Shown here in pieces: positions 51,218-61,140 of a DNA stretch of 64,000 nt. A program made the translations under genes and the position numbers. The DNA lies in contig NZ_JAYDZX010000010.1 in NCBI RefSeq assembly GCF_035607535.1, positions 62,001-126,000 of the forward strand. Reading direction: 5' to 3'. Source of the DNA: Salinimicrobium sp035607535 (GTDB lineage: Bacteria > Bacteroidota > Bacteroidia > Flavobacteriales > Flavobacteriaceae). Under the pieces are notes generated by a model. It searched no databases and was not told the DNA's origin. It saw nothing but the letters and a program-made list of their open reading frames with translations. Numbering within the stretch: position 1 is the first letter of the stretch; every line of letters begins with the position of its first letter.

Positions 51218-51769
51218 TTATAGGATGCGCCGGGCCATCACAAAATGGTCGCGCCAGTAATTTTCATTGAGCGCCGAAATAATTACTCCGCGGGATGTAC
51301 TGGAGTGAATGAAATAGATGTTATCTGCATCAAGTTCTACCACCAGGCCCACATGGTTGATATTCTTCTTGCGCCTGTCGGTAATAAAGAACAGCAGATC
51401 TCCTGTTCTCACGTTTCCCAGCTCAAGTTGTTCCCCTAATTGCGCCATTTCTTTTGAGGAGCGTGGCAGGGAGATATCGTTCTGTAGAAAGCAGGTATAT
51501 ACAAGACCCGAGCAGTCCATACCGTCGGGTGTCGTGCCGCCGTATTTATATTTAGTGCCGAGAAACTGAAGGGCGTGATCTATGATGTTGAAGGTTTCCG
51601 TTTCAAGATCTTCAATAACTTCGTCTGTGAGGTCTATAAAATCAGGTAAGTCCGCATAACCGGCCGATTTTTCCTGTGCTTTTTGTGTAGCTGATGGCAC
51701 TCCTTTCCGGGCGCCGCAGGAAGTAAGGGAGATCGTTACGAGGAGGAGAGCAAAGTAGCGGACCTTCAT
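51218..51769 (-). CDS. NlpC/P60 (C40) peptidoglycan endopeptidase lipoprotein
   Basis: A 183-aa lipoprotein (lipobox SLTSC, C18) with an NlpC/P60 domain. Catalytic C86 in GMDCSGLVYT, H139 in NHVGLVV and a third polar residue H155 in YFIHSS form the triad. Such enzymes cut D-glutamyl-diaminopimelate bonds in peptidoglycan stem peptides. Its start overlaps lpxB by 4 bp (ATGA), so both are likely on one transcript. Confidence 0.92.
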   Translation of the reverse strand: MKVRYFALLLVTISLTSCGARKGVPSATQKAQEKSAGYADLPDFIDLTDEVIEDLETETFNIIDHALQFLGTKYKYGGTTPDGMDCSGLVYTCFLQNDISLPRSSKEMAQLGEQLELGNVRTGDLLFFITDRRKKNINHVGLVVELDADNIYFIHSSTSRGVIISALNENYWRDHFVMARRIL

Positions 51770-52884
51770 GAAGCTGAAATCTTTTGATAGATTAGCTGCG
51801 CTGTTTTTTCACTCGCGCCTTTGCCACCTAATTTTTTCTCTAACTCGTAATAATCTGAAAAAATCTTCTTCCGGTTTTCCTGGTCAAGGATCTTTAAAAG
51901 TTCTTTTTTGAGATTCTGGCGGTCAAAATCACTTTGGATGAGCTCTTTTACCACCTCCCGTTGCATTATAAGATTTACCAGAGAAATATATTCAAGGTTA
52001 ATGACCCGTTTTGCAATTTGATAGGAAATGAAATTGCCCTTATAGCAAACTACTTCAGGCACTTTTAATAAAGCAGTTTCCAAGGTTGCAGTTCCGGAGG
52101 TAACAAGGGCTGCTGTTGATATTTCCAGGAGATCATAGGTGCGATTCATTACAAGATGCACGTTACTTTTCTTGATAAAGCGGCGATAAAATGCCTCTTC
52201 CTGACTTGGTGCCCCTGCGATCACAAATTGATAATCCTTAAAATCCTGAGTCACACTGAGCATGATCTCCAGCATTTTGGAGATTTCCTGTTTCCGGCTG
52301 CCGGGCAGAAGAGCGATCACGGGACGGTTGTCAAGATCGCATTCTACCTTAACTTTATTTACATCAGCAGGTGGTCTTTCTGCAATTTCGTCTATAAGCG
52401 GATGCCCTACGAAATTGACCTTGAAATTATGCTTTTGCTCATAAAAGTCCTTTTCAAATGGTAGGATCACATACATCTCGTCGATATCCCTTTGAATATC
52501 TTTGATTCGATTCTCTTTCCAGGCCCAAATTTGAGGAGAGATATAAAAATGGGTTTTATATCCTTCTTTGCGGGCCCACTTTGCAATTCGCAGGTTGAAA
52601 CCCGGGTAATCTACAAAAATGATCACGTGAGGATCCCACTTTTTAATATCCTCTTTGCAGAAAGAAATATTCTTCAAAATGGTACCGAGGTTCATGATCA
52701 CTTCAGCAAAGCCCATAAAGGCCAGATCGCGATAGTGCTTTACCGGTGTACCGCCTTCCCGCTCCATGAGATCTCCTCCCCAAAACCTGAATTCGGCCTG
52801 TGGATCGGTCTTTTTTAAAGCTTTCATGAGGTTCGCCGCGTGAAGGTCACCCGAAGCCTCTCCGGCAATAATGTAGTACTTCAT
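51766..52884 (-). CDS. lpxB: Lipid-A-disaccharide synthase
   Basis: A 372-aa GT19 enzyme joining UDP-2,3-diacylglucosamine and lipid X into the lipid A disaccharide. IIAGEASGDLHAANL at the N-terminus, FVDYPGFNLRIAKWA, YISPQIWAWKE and ALLPGSRKQEISKML in the middle, and TSGTATLETAL in the C-terminal domain are all diagnostic. It lies in surE-small membrane protein-lpxB-NlpC order. Confidence 0.95.
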   Translation of the reverse strand: MKYYIIAGEASGDLHAANLMKALKKTDPQAEFRFWGGDLMEREGGTPVKHYRDLAFMGFAEVIMNLGTILKNISFCKEDIKKWDPHVIIFVDYPGFNLRIAKWARKEGYKTHFYISPQIWAWKENRIKDIQRDIDEMYVILPFEKDFYEQKHNFKVNFVGHPLIDEIAERPPADVNKVKVECDLDNRPVIALLPGSRKQEISKMLEIMLSVTQDFKDYQFVIAGAPSQEEAFYRRFIKKSNVHLVMNRTYDLLEISTAALVTSGTATLETALLKVPEVVCYKGNFISYQIAKRVINLEYISLVNLIMQREVVKELIQSDFDRQNLKKELLKILDQENRKKIFSDYYELEKKLGGKGASEKTAQLIYQKISAS

Positions 52885-52885
52885 A

Positions 52886-53167
52886 TCAGCTAAGCTTTAT
52901 GATGGCAATTACCAGAGCGGCAAGTATAGATGCCAGTAAAACACCCCGGGCCCTATAGGTTTTTTCTTTTTTCAAAAAATAGAAGAAAGGAATAAAATTC
53001 AGGATGGCCCCCGCAGTAATAAGAGTTCCTATGAAACCTCCACGCATGGATTCTTTGAGGGTTTCAAGTATCGACAGCTCAGAAAATATCAGAATATAAA
53101 TGAGCATTCCAAGGAGATTGGCTGCTATCCCTGTCAAAAAGCCGATAAATATCTCCTTTTTAATCAT
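52886..53167 (-). CDS. Small membrane protein between surE and lpxB, unknown function
   Basis: A 93-aa protein with three hydrophobic segments (about 8-30, 45-65 and 75-92). It overlaps surE by 8 bp and ends one base before lpxB starts, so it is tightly coupled to both. I recognise no family; position suggests an envelope role. Confidence 0.75.
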   Translation of the reverse strand: MIKKEIFIGFLTGIAANLLGMLIYILIFSELSILETLKESMRGGFIGTLITAGAILNFIPFFYFLKKEKTYRARGVLLASILAALVIAIIKLS

Positions 53168-53942
53168 TTAGATCCCATGTGTTTAAATCTCTAAGGAATT
53201 GATGGGCGGTGAGGTCAAACTGCACAGGTACGACAGAAACATACCCCTGAGAAAGGGCAAATTCATCGCTGTCTTCCCCTTCGTCTTCATTTATAAATTT
53301 TCCCGAAAGCCAGTAATAATCCCGGCCCTGAGGATTTGTTCTTTTATCAAATTCCTCTTCCCATCTCGCATTTGCCTGCCTACACACCTTTATTCCCTTG
53401 ATCTCCGACTCGGGCAACTTCGGAAGGTTCACATTTAGCACCACTCCTTTTGGGAGCCCGTGCTTTAATACCTGCCGGGTTATACGTTTTACAAATTTCT
53501 TGCAAGGTTCAAAATCGGCATTTAAGGAATAGTCCAGTAAGGAAAAACCAATTGCAGGAATACCTTCGATTCCGGCTTCCACTGCCGCACTCATAGTACC
53601 TGAATAGATCACGTTAATAGAAGAGTTAGAGCCGTGATTAATTCCGCTCACACAAAGATCCGGTTTGCGGTGGAGGATCTCCTGCGTCGCGATCTTCACA
53701 CAATCGGCCGGCGTTCCCGAGCAGCTGAACTCTTTATGCTTATAAGTTTCTTTTACTGTTATCTGGTCACAAAAAAGAGTGTCGCTAATAGTTATGGCAT
53801 GTCCCATTCCGCTTTGAGGGCTATCGGGTGCTACCACGATCACATCACCCAGCTGTTTCATTACATCGATAAGCGCCCGGATTCCAGGGGCGGTAATTCC
53901 GTCATCGTTGGTTACTAAGATCAGCGGTTTTTCCTGAGGCAT
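53160..53942 (-). CDS. surE: 5'/3'-nucleotidase SurE
   Basis: A 260-aa SurE-family phosphatase acting on nucleoside monophosphates. The N-terminal LVTNDDGITAPGI contains the metal-binding Asp pair, followed by VVAPDSPQSGMGHAIT, SGTPADCVKIA, SGINHGSNSSINVIYSGTMSAA and AIGFSL. It is the first gene of the minus-strand string leading to lpxB. In proteobacteria SurE helps stationary-phase survival. Confidence 0.95.
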   Translation of the reverse strand: MPQEKPLILVTNDDGITAPGIRALIDVMKQLGDVIVVAPDSPQSGMGHAITISDTLFCDQITVKETYKHKEFSCSGTPADCVKIATQEILHRKPDLCVSGINHGSNSSINVIYSGTMSAAVEAGIEGIPAIGFSLLDYSLNADFEPCKKFVKRITRQVLKHGLPKGVVLNVNLPKLPESEIKGIKVCRQANARWEEEFDKRTNPQGRDYYWLSGKFINEDEGEDSDEFALSQGYVSVVPVQFDLTAHQFLRDLNTWDLND

Positions 53943-54017
53943 TTATGAAAATTTTATGGCTGCTAAATTAAATTAATTTCCTGAGGAAAGACTTATATTC
54001 GTAATTTAACAAAAACC

Positions 54018-54048
54018 GTAAAACTATAGAAGTTGGCATAGTTTTTAC
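54018..54048. promoter_or_regulatory. Inverted repeat ahead of the S41 protease gene
   Basis: GTAAAACTAT (54018-54027) is matched by ATAGTTTTTAC (54038-54048) with one extra T and a 10-bp spacer. TATATTCG (53994-54001) upstream is a near-match to a -7 box, which would put the repeat in the 5' leader, where it could be a hairpin or an operator. Confidence 0.4.
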
Positions 54049-54087
54049 TGTAGTAGAGGTATACAAATGATGAAAATACAAACTATA

Positions 54088-56220
54088 ATGAAAAGGAATT
54101 ATAAACTACTGGTGCTGGTACTGCTCTTTGCTGCAGCCTCCTGCAGCTTTACCACCAAGACCTTCAACGATCCCAACAAAGATAGAACCTTGATTGAGCT
54201 GATCTCTTATGTCCTTAAAAATGGACATTACGATGCCAAGGAGGTAGACGATTCCTTTTCTTCTGAAGTATTTAAAGATTACCTGGAAGCCCTTGATCCT
54301 TTGAAAAGATACTTCTATGCTAGCGATATTGAGGAATTCAAACAGTATGAAAACTTGCTGGATGACCAGATCAAGAATTCGGAGATCAGTTTCTTTGACC
54401 TTACTCATACCAGATTAATGCAGCGCATGAATGAGGCTGAAGGTATGTACATGGAAATCCTGGATAAGCCTTTTGACTTCAGCAAAAAGGAGCAACTGGA
54501 TACAGATTACAGTAAACGTGGTTATGTAAACTCTGAAGCAGAGATGAAGCAAAGATGGAGAAAACAGCTTAAGTTCTCTGCCATTTCAAATTTCTACGAT
54601 AAGAAAAAAGAGCAGGAGAGAGAACTAGAAAACAATCCTGATTATGTCGCAAAGACCGATGCAGAACTTGAAGTAGAGGCGCGGGAGCTAACCAGGAATT
54701 CTTTGGAAGAATATTTTGATTTTAGTGATGATCTTGAAAGAAAAGACTGGTTTTCGGTTTACGTAAATGCAATTGTGGAAGAATTTGATCCACATACCTT
54801 CTACTTTGCACCACAAGATAAGGACCGTTTTGATATGGCAATGAGCGGGAAGCTCGAAGGTATTGGCGCCCGACTTCAAAAGAAAAACGACAACGTGAAA
54901 ATTGTTGAAGTGATCTCCGGCGGGCCTGCCTGGAGAGGTGAAGAGGTAGAAGTAGGTGACGAAATAATCAAGGTAAAACAGGAAGACGAGAAAGAACCTG
55001 TAAGTGTTGTTGGTATGAGGCTTGATGATGCCGTGAATCTCATTAAAGGGCCAAAAGGTTCAAAAGTTACCCTTACCCTTAAAAAAGTAGATGGAACAAT
55101 TCAGGAAGTAGATATAGTGCGGGATGTGGTTGAGATCGAAGAAACTTATGCAAAGGCGGCCAAAGTACAAAAGGATGGCAGAACTTATGGAGTGATCAAC
55201 CTGCCGAAGTTCTATTTTGATATGGAAGATTATTCAGAAAGGAATGCAGCTTCCGATGTTAAGAAGGAGATCATAAGGCTGAAGAAAGAAGGAATGGACG
55301 GTTTAGTGCTCGACCTTAGGAATAACGGTGGAGGATCACTTAAAACTGTTGTTGATATTGCAGGACTATTTATAAAGGAAGGACCTATTGTACAGGTAAA
55401 GTCCAAGCTGGAAGGCCAGGAAGTGTTGAAAGATAATGATCCGTCAATCCTTTGGGATGGGCCGCTTGTGATCCTTGTGAATGAACTATCTGCCTCAGCT
55501 TCCGAAATCCTTGCAGCTGCGATGCAGGATTATAAAAGAGCCGTGATCATTGGTAGCAAACAAACCTATGGAAAAGGAACAGTGCAAAATGTACTGGATC
55601 TTAACCGTTGGGTAAGAAATAGTGACCTTGGAGATCTGGGAGCATTAAAAATTACAACCCAGAAGTTCTACAGGGTGAATGGTGGTTCTACCCAGCTCGA
55701 AGGAGTTAAGAGTGATGTAGTGGTGCCCGATCGTTATTCTTTCATTGATATTGGAGAGAAGGACCAAAAGAACCCACTGCCATGGGATCAAATCCAGGCA
55801 GCGTCATTTCAGGAATGGGATGGATATATTGACTTTGAAGAAACCCTTGCCAATAGCCAGAAACGAATGGCGAAGAATGAGCATATCGATCTTATACAAG
55901 AAAATGCTGAATGGATAAGGGATCAGCGTAACAATACGACTTTCCCGCTCAACTATGAAGATTACAGCAGGGAAATGGAGCTAAACGAGGAGCAGGCAAA
56001 GAGGTTTGATAAGATCTCGGAGTATCAATCGAACCTCAGCTTCGAATCTCTTCCCTATGAGAAGGAACTGTTTAGTGTAGACACCGTACTTGCTGAAAAA
56101 CGACAAAGATGGCATAAAAGCCTTAGCAGTGATATTTACATGGAAGAGGCAGTACATGTACTGGAAGACATGAAGATGAACAACATCAAAAAATCAGGTC
56201 TTGCTGATATAAAAAAATAA
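54088..56220 (+). CDS. prc: Carboxy-terminal (tail-specific) protease, S41 family, Prc-like
   Basis: A 710-aa periplasmic lipoprotein (lipobox AAASC). Order: long helical N-terminal part (about 30-235), PDZ domain (about 240-330, with GLGA-like IGARLQ), S41 catalytic core and the DUF3340 C-terminal region typical of Prc. The Ser/Lys dyad lies in SASASE (residues 468-473; S470 by comparison with E. coli Prc) and YGKGT (K496). I start at 54088 (MKRNYK) for a normal lipoprotein signal; ATGs 7 codons earlier are possible. Confidence 0.92.
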   Translation: MKRNYKLLVLVLLFAAASCSFTTKTFNDPNKDRTLIELISYVLKNGHYDAKEVDDSFSSEVFKDYLEALDPLKRYFYASDIEEFKQYENLLDDQIKNSEISFFDLTHTRLMQRMNEAEGMYMEILDKPFDFSKKEQLDTDYSKRGYVNSEAEMKQRWRKQLKFSAISNFYDKKKEQERELENNPDYVAKTDAELEVEARELTRNSLEEYFDFSDDLERKDWFSVYVNAIVEEFDPHTFYFAPQDKDRFDMAMSGKLEGIGARLQKKNDNVKIVEVISGGPAWRGEEVEVGDEIIKVKQEDEKEPVSVVGMRLDDAVNLIKGPKGSKVTLTLKKVDGTIQEVDIVRDVVEIEETYAKAAKVQKDGRTYGVINLPKFYFDMEDYSERNAASDVKKEIIRLKKEGMDGLVLDLRNNGGGSLKTVVDIAGLFIKEGPIVQVKSKLEGQEVLKDNDPSILWDGPLVILVNELSASASEILAAAMQDYKRAVIIGSKQTYGKGTVQNVLDLNRWVRNSDLGDLGALKITTQKFYRVNGGSTQLEGVKSDVVVPDRYSFIDIGEKDQKNPLPWDQIQAASFQEWDGYIDFEETLANSQKRMAKNEHIDLIQENAEWIRDQRNNTTFPLNYEDYSREMELNEEQAKRFDKISEYQSNLSFESLPYEKELFSVDTVLAEKRQRWHKSLSSDIYMEEAVHVLEDMKMNNIKKSGLADIKK

Positions 56221-56242
56221 GAATAAGAAAAACAGCATATTC

Positions 56243-56273
56243 AAAAAGGGCTTTTTAAAGAGCCCTTTTTTTG
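56243..56273 (+). terminator. Rho-independent terminator after the S41 protease
   Basis: AAAAAGGGCT (56243-56252) pairs exactly with AGCCCTTTTT (56261-56270), followed by further T residues. Confidence 0.88.
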
Positions 56274-56637
56274 TGCTTTACTAATTGGTGGGACAGATGT
56301 TTTGGAGGGACCAGGATTAGGTACTATAGTGTAAATGGACAGGCAGATGTCCAACACATACCCGCGATCCTGCCAGAGAATAGTTTTAGACGAAAGGAAG
56401 GGAGAGGAAACCTATGGCTGCGGAGTCCATTGTCTCTATTTGTTAGGGACGGACTCGATTCAGAGCAAACTTTTTAGTACTTGATTTGAAGCTGTCTCAA
56501 AAGCTGACTTCAGAAGGAGCGACACTAAAAGGGATAAATAAAAGCGATGAAAGAAACTCCGGAGCAGCGCCGTAATTATTCTGGCTAAATTTTTCGGAAG
56601 TCAGTTCTTGAACCTCTCCTATTTTCAAATTTTCTCC
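56274..56637. other. Intergenic stretch with no recognised gene
   Basis: About 360 bp between the S41 terminator and the rodA stop. A short open frame (56271-56477) exists but has no ribosome site, recognisable domain or coding-like composition. I see no RNA gene. It may be decayed sequence plus the 3' end of the rod-shape transcript. Confidence 0.5.
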
Positions 56638-57888
56638 CTACCAGAAGGACATCCTTTCAGAATCCAGCTTCACAAATATGAACAGGAGAATGGTGAAGCC
56701 CCATAGACCTGAACCTCCATAGCTAAAGAAAGGCAATGGAATCCCTACAGTTGGAAAAATACCTATGACCATCCCAATATTTACAAAGAAGTGGACAAAG
56801 AGAATCCCTGCCACACTATAGCCGTAAACCCGGTTAAACTGAGACTTCTGCCGCTCGGCAAGATGAATGATACGAAGCATTAAGAAGATGAAAAGAAACA
56901 CCACCACAGCGCTTCCCACAAAACCCCATTCCTCACCTACGGTACTGAAGATGTAATCTGTGTGCTGCTCGGGAACGAAATTACCTTTGGTTTGTGTGCC
57001 TTCGGTCCAGCCTTTTCCAAACCAGCTTCCGCTTCCAATAGCGATCTCACTCTGATTGGTGTTATAACCAATTCCGCGGTTGTCGACTTCCTTTCCTAAG
57101 ACGATATTGAACCGGTCGCGGTGCCGTTGTTCAAAGACGTTCTCAAAAATATACTCCACCGAAAATGAGAGTGCCACTGCCAGGATTAGTATACTTAGGT
57201 AAGCAATCGCCCCCGGTCTTTTCTTTTTCCGGAAGAAATATAAAAAGATCACCAGAATAGTTGCGCCTATGGAAACCCATACGGGGCTCCAAACCAGGGT
57301 AAGTACGAAGACAAGAACTCCTACCGTGGCTGCTATGAGATAAACGCCCGATAAACCTTCCCTGTAAAGCGGAAAGAAAAAAGCAGCATAGACCATGGCA
57401 CTACCGGCATCGGGTTGCGGCAAAATGATCAAGGCAGGAAGCGCAATAATTATAAAGGCTCTGAATTGATCGGCCAAATTGCGCATATTCGTTTGAATGT
57501 CGCTAATGTACTTCGCCAAAGCAAGGGCTGTGGCAACCTTTGCAAATTCGGCAGGCTGAATGGAGAAACTTCCAAAGGCATACCAGGAAGTAGCACCGTT
57601 TATGGTTTTTCCAAAAAAGAATAACCCCAGGATGGAGAGTAGGGAAATGATGTAGATAATACTGGAAAAACGTTCATAGAACTTTGCCTCAAGGGAAAGT
57701 AAGATTGTAATAAGAAAGACGCTGAGTAGGATCCACAACAATTGTTTTCCATAGATCTGGCTAAGATCAAACATTGATGTCGCCGTATCATCCAGGGATG
57801 CAGAATAGATATTCACCCAACCAATCATAACCAGTAAGAAGTAAACCAGAATGGTGATCCAGTCGAACTGGGAAATAGTTTTGGGCAT
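56638..57888 (-). CDS. rodA: Rod-shape SEDS glycosyltransferase RodA
   Basis: A 416-aa SEDS-family peptidoglycan polymerase with about ten TM segments, partner of PBP2 in the elongasome. Family features: SWYAFGSFSIQPAEFAKVA in the region of TM helix 4, LPQPDAGSAMVYAAFF, QSEIAIGSGSWFGKGWTEG in the large periplasmic loop and TVGIPLPFFSYGGSGLW near the C-terminus. Last gene of the operon, 9 bp after mrdA. Confidence 0.95.
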   Translation of the reverse strand: MPKTISQFDWITILVYFLLVMIGWVNIYSASLDDTATSMFDLSQIYGKQLLWILLSVFLITILLSLEAKFYERFSSIIYIISLLSILGLFFFGKTINGATSWYAFGSFSIQPAEFAKVATALALAKYISDIQTNMRNLADQFRAFIIIALPALIILPQPDAGSAMVYAAFFFPLYREGLSGVYLIAATVGVLVFVLTLVWSPVWVSIGATILVIFLYFFRKKKRPGAIAYLSILILAVALSFSVEYIFENVFEQRHRDRFNIVLGKEVDNRGIGYNTNQSEIAIGSGSWFGKGWTEGTQTKGNFVPEQHTDYIFSTVGEEWGFVGSAVVVFLFIFLMLRIIHLAERQKSQFNRVYGYSVAGILFVHFFVNIGMVIGIFPTVGIPLPFFSYGGSGLWGFTILLFIFVKLDSERMSFW

Positions 57889-57897
57889 AATTACTCC

Positions 57898-59808
57898 TTA
57901 GTTCTTTAGTGGTTTCTTTTCGGTCCAGCCATGCTTCTTGTTATCGTTGATCATGAACGGCTTTCCACTATATGGTTTTTCATATTCTTCTTCCAGGCTG
58001 TTGGTAAGGACCCAGTTTTCCATATCTTTTCTGGTGATCTCTCCCTTAATATATTTCTCGATCATTAATCCTGCTATACGTCCTGCATAACGACCTCCCC
58101 AGTATCCGTTTTCCACAAATACTGCCAGTGCGATTTTAGGATCATCTACGGGGGCAAAGGCGACAAAAATAGAATGATCTGTTAGCTGCATTCTCTTCCC
58201 ATCTACTTTGGTGAAGTTTTCGGCTGTTCCGGTCTTTCCTGCTATTTCTATTCCCGGCACCTGTAGTGCAGAAGCAGTTCCTGCTTTATATACCTGGTGC
58301 ATACCTTCTACTACCGGGCCAAAATGTTTTGGGTCGATAGTGGTAAATTTCTTTTCAGTAAATTCTTTTTCCTTAATAGGTTTACCTTCGATCTCTTTGA
58401 GGATATGCGGAGTATAGAACCAGCCCCGGTTTGCAATAGCAGCAGTCATGTTGGCCAGCTGGATGGGTGTCATTAAAACTTCTCCCTGTCCAATTGCATT
58501 AGATAGTGTTGCCGTAGAGAACCACTTATATGTAGGATAGTCATAGATCTTGTTGTAGTATTCTGCAGTCGGGATCTTGCCGGGTCTTCCTGTGGAAAGG
58601 TCAGATCCTAAGTAATCTCCCAGGCCAAAACTCCGCAAATGGTTCGCCCATGCATCTACTCCTTCCTGTGGAGAAGGATATTTTTCAATTACCCTGCGAT
58701 AGACGTTGGCGAAATATGCGTTACATGACTGGGCAATTCCCGGGATCATGTCCAACGGACTGGAGTGCGGGTGACAACCCATTTTGCGGCCTCTTCCATA
58801 AAAATAGCCGCCGTGACATGAAAAACGATCGTTTGTTGTTACTACACCCTCCTGTAAAGCGATAAGGGCATTAATGGTCTTAAATGGAGAACCCGGAGGA
58901 TATTCAGCTAAAAGTCCGCGGTCAAACAAGGGTTTGGCGATTGAATCCAGCCATAACTCGGTAAAGTTCTGCGACCTTTTGCGTCCCACGAGGTCTGCAG
59001 GATCATAATTGGGTGCTGTTACCAGGGCGAGAATCTCTCCTGTAGATGGTTCAAGGGCAACAATTCCGCCTCTTTTGTTTTTCATTAGGAGCTCCCCATA
59101 TTTCTGGAGTTCGGCGTCAATAGTAATAGTGATGTCTTTTCCCTTTTTTGGGAGGGTATCATATATTCCACCTTTGTAAGCTCCAATATCCCGGTTGAAC
59201 CTGTCCTTCTGAATATACTTTACCCCCTTTACTCCCCGTAGCAACTCTTCATAATAGCCTTCAACTCCCTGGCGGCCTATAAGATCTCCGGAAAGGTAGT
59301 AAGGGTTTTCATTCACTATTCGCTGGTTAACTTCAGTGATATAGCCAAGTACGTTTGCTCCATGTTGGGTATAGTAATCCCTCAGGGAACGCTTTTGGAT
59401 ATAAAAACCTTCATATTTCCGCATTTTTTCAGCTAAATATGCGTATTCACTTTTGGTGAGCTGGGGGATAACGACCGAGGGTAACCTGGGAGAATAGATC
59501 TTCGCTTTATCAAGCCTCTCTACCAGCTGTTTGGGAGTGATGCTCAAAATATTGCAAAGCTCTGTAGTGTCAAAAGGTTTAAGGTTTCTTGGGATCACCA
59601 TTACATCGTAGGAAGGCTGATTAGAAACCAAAAGTTCTCCGTTCCTGTCAAAAATGAAACCCCGCTGAGGGTAGTCATACACTACCTTTATGGCGTTGTT
59701 CTCCGAAAGCCCTACAAAGGAGTCATCCATGATTTGCAGGTAAAATAACCTGGCAAGGAAAATTATTCCTGAAGTGATGACTATTATGTAGAGTAAAATT
59801 TTTCTCAT
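57898..59808 (-). CDS. mrdA: Penicillin-binding protein 2 (elongasome transpeptidase)
   Basis: A 636-aa class B PBP. One N-terminal TM helix (5-25), the pedestal/dimerisation domain (about 45-220, with GRQGVEGYYEELLRG) and the transpeptidase domain. Active-site motifs: S307-x-x-K310 in PPGSPFKTIN, SCN in QSCNAYF, and KTG in AGKTGTAENF. It cross-links lateral-wall peptidoglycan with RodA. It overlaps mreD by 4 bp. Confidence 0.95.
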   Translation of the reverse strand: MRKILLYIIVITSGIIFLARLFYLQIMDDSFVGLSENNAIKVVYDYPQRGFIFDRNGELLVSNQPSYDVMVIPRNLKPFDTTELCNILSITPKQLVERLDKAKIYSPRLPSVVIPQLTKSEYAYLAEKMRKYEGFYIQKRSLRDYYTQHGANVLGYITEVNQRIVNENPYYLSGDLIGRQGVEGYYEELLRGVKGVKYIQKDRFNRDIGAYKGGIYDTLPKKGKDITITIDAELQKYGELLMKNKRGGIVALEPSTGEILALVTAPNYDPADLVGRKRSQNFTELWLDSIAKPLFDRGLLAEYPPGSPFKTINALIALQEGVVTTNDRFSCHGGYFYGRGRKMGCHPHSSPLDMIPGIAQSCNAYFANVYRRVIEKYPSPQEGVDAWANHLRSFGLGDYLGSDLSTGRPGKIPTAEYYNKIYDYPTYKWFSTATLSNAIGQGEVLMTPIQLANMTAAIANRGWFYTPHILKEIEGKPIKEKEFTEKKFTTIDPKHFGPVVEGMHQVYKAGTASALQVPGIEIAGKTGTAENFTKVDGKRMQLTDHSIFVAFAPVDDPKIALAVFVENGYWGGRYAGRIAGLMIEKYIKGEITRKDMENWVLTNSLEEEYEKPYSGKPFMINDNKKHGWTEKKPLKN

Positions 59809-60311
59809 CTGGATCGTCTGTTAAATAAAGCAAGCGTCAAAAACACCAGAATTATTGTAAATATTGCTGAAAAAAAGGTTTTTTTAAGAAGTAGCAAGAA
59901 GTGTGCAAAATTGAAGAATTCCAGCAAAAACAGGACAAAATGATGAACCAGCACCAGGATAAATACATAACTAATTCGCGATCCCGGTTGGGTACTTGAA
60001 AATTTTATCGTTTGATAATCGTAACTCACTCCGAAGGAGAAACGCAGGATAGCAGGGCGAATATAAGCAGCCACAAGGCAGGCAGCCGCATTGATACCTC
60101 CACTATCTTCAAAGATGTCAACTCCCCATCCCAGGAGAAAACTCAGAAATATAAAAAGTGTTTGATTTCCATTAAAAGGATAAAGAATTAAAAACAACAC
60201 ATACAGGTAGGGATTGATGTACCCCAAAAAGTTAATGTTGTTCAATAACAGTACCTGTAGTAAAAGCAGCACTACAAAACGCAGGGTATTTGTAATTATC
60301 ACACTATTCAT
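59805..60311 (-). CDS. mreD: Rod shape-determining protein MreD
   Basis: A 168-aa hydrophobic protein with about five TM segments, matching MreD in size and place. NINFLGYINPYLYVLFLILYP and GWGVDIFEDSGGINAAAC, read in parts, match the Bacteroidota form. It overlaps mreC by 8 bp and mrdA by 4 bp. Sequence conservation in MreD is low, so order carries part of the evidence. Confidence 0.9.
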   Translation of the reverse strand: MNSVIITNTLRFVVLLLLQVLLLNNINFLGYINPYLYVLFLILYPFNGNQTLFIFLSFLLGWGVDIFEDSGGINAAACLVAAYIRPAILRFSFGVSYDYQTIKFSSTQPGSRISYVFILVLVHHFVLFLLEFFNFAHFLLLLKKTFFSAIFTIILVFLTLALFNRRSR

Positions 60312-61131
60312 TTTTGGACAGGTTTTGCAGGGCTCTTATCTCGTCTTGCTGCGTATTTTCAATGATATAGACATAACCAATATTCGTCATATCGTTGAAT
60401 AACTGGATGTCGATGTTGTAGTAGCTCTCGCTTTGATCAAGTGAAAAGTTCTTTACAGCACCGATAGGAAGTCCTTTTGGAAAAATGAGGGAACGTCCTC
60501 CGGTAATAATGGTGTCACCCTCGGCTATTGGAGCAATTGAAGGAACATCAATAAGCTGTACTACATTAGGGTCATCTCCATTCCACACCAGTGTTCCGAA
60601 ATGATTCGATCTTTTTAGCTGGGCGTTGATCCGGGAGTTGGAATTAAGTATAGAAATCACTGTGGAATAGTTGGGAGATACATTCTCAACAATACCCACG
60701 ATACCTCTACTGGTTACTACCCCCATGTCCCGTTCGATCCCATCCCGGGCACCACTCTTAAGGGTAAGATAATTGTCGACTTTGGCGTAGTTGTTATTTA
60801 TAACTTCAGAAGCTCTAAAAAGATAATCGGCATCAAAACTACTGGTATCCCTGTATGATTTTACTTCCAATGAATCCTCATAGCTGGCCAGCCTTGTACG
60901 CAGCCTTTCATTTTCTTCCAGCAGCCTGAGGTTGTACTGTTCAAGGTTAAAGTAACTGTTGATGTTGCTCGTCCAGCTATAAATTCCCCCGCTTAAAAAA
61001 TTGGCAGAACTTATGAACTTACTCTTTTGATAAGAGTGGGACTGAATGGTTAAAAACAGGGAAAAGGTAAGCAGCAATAAGAATAGTATATTGTTCTTAT
61101 TGCGAATAAGAAAATTAATTATTTGCTGCAT
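60304..61131 (-). CDS. mreC: Rod shape-determining protein MreC
   Basis: A 275-aa bitopic protein: one TM helix (about 12-30), a periplasmic coiled coil (about 65-95) and the two-barrel MreC domain with GVVTSRGIVGIVENVSPNYS and GDTIITGGRSLIFPKGLPIG, each conserved in the family. It activates PBP2-RodA. The gene starts 9 bp after mreB. Confidence 0.93.
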   Translation of the reverse strand: MQQIINFLIRNKNNILFLLLLTFSLFLTIQSHSYQKSKFISSANFLSGGIYSWTSNINSYFNLEQYNLRLLEENERLRTRLASYEDSLEVKSYRDTSSFDADYLFRASEVINNNYAKVDNYLTLKSGARDGIERDMGVVTSRGIVGIVENVSPNYSTVISILNSNSRINAQLKRSNHFGTLVWNGDDPNVVQLIDVPSIAPIAEGDTIITGGRSLIFPKGLPIGAVKNFSLDQSESYYNIDIQLFNDMTNIGYVYIIENTQQDEIRALQNLSKNE

Positions 61132-61140
61132 AAACTACTC

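Noticed and set aside
56271..56477. A 68-codon open frame after the S41 terminator.
   Set aside because: It starts inside the terminator, has no recognisable domain or ribosome site and looks like chance.
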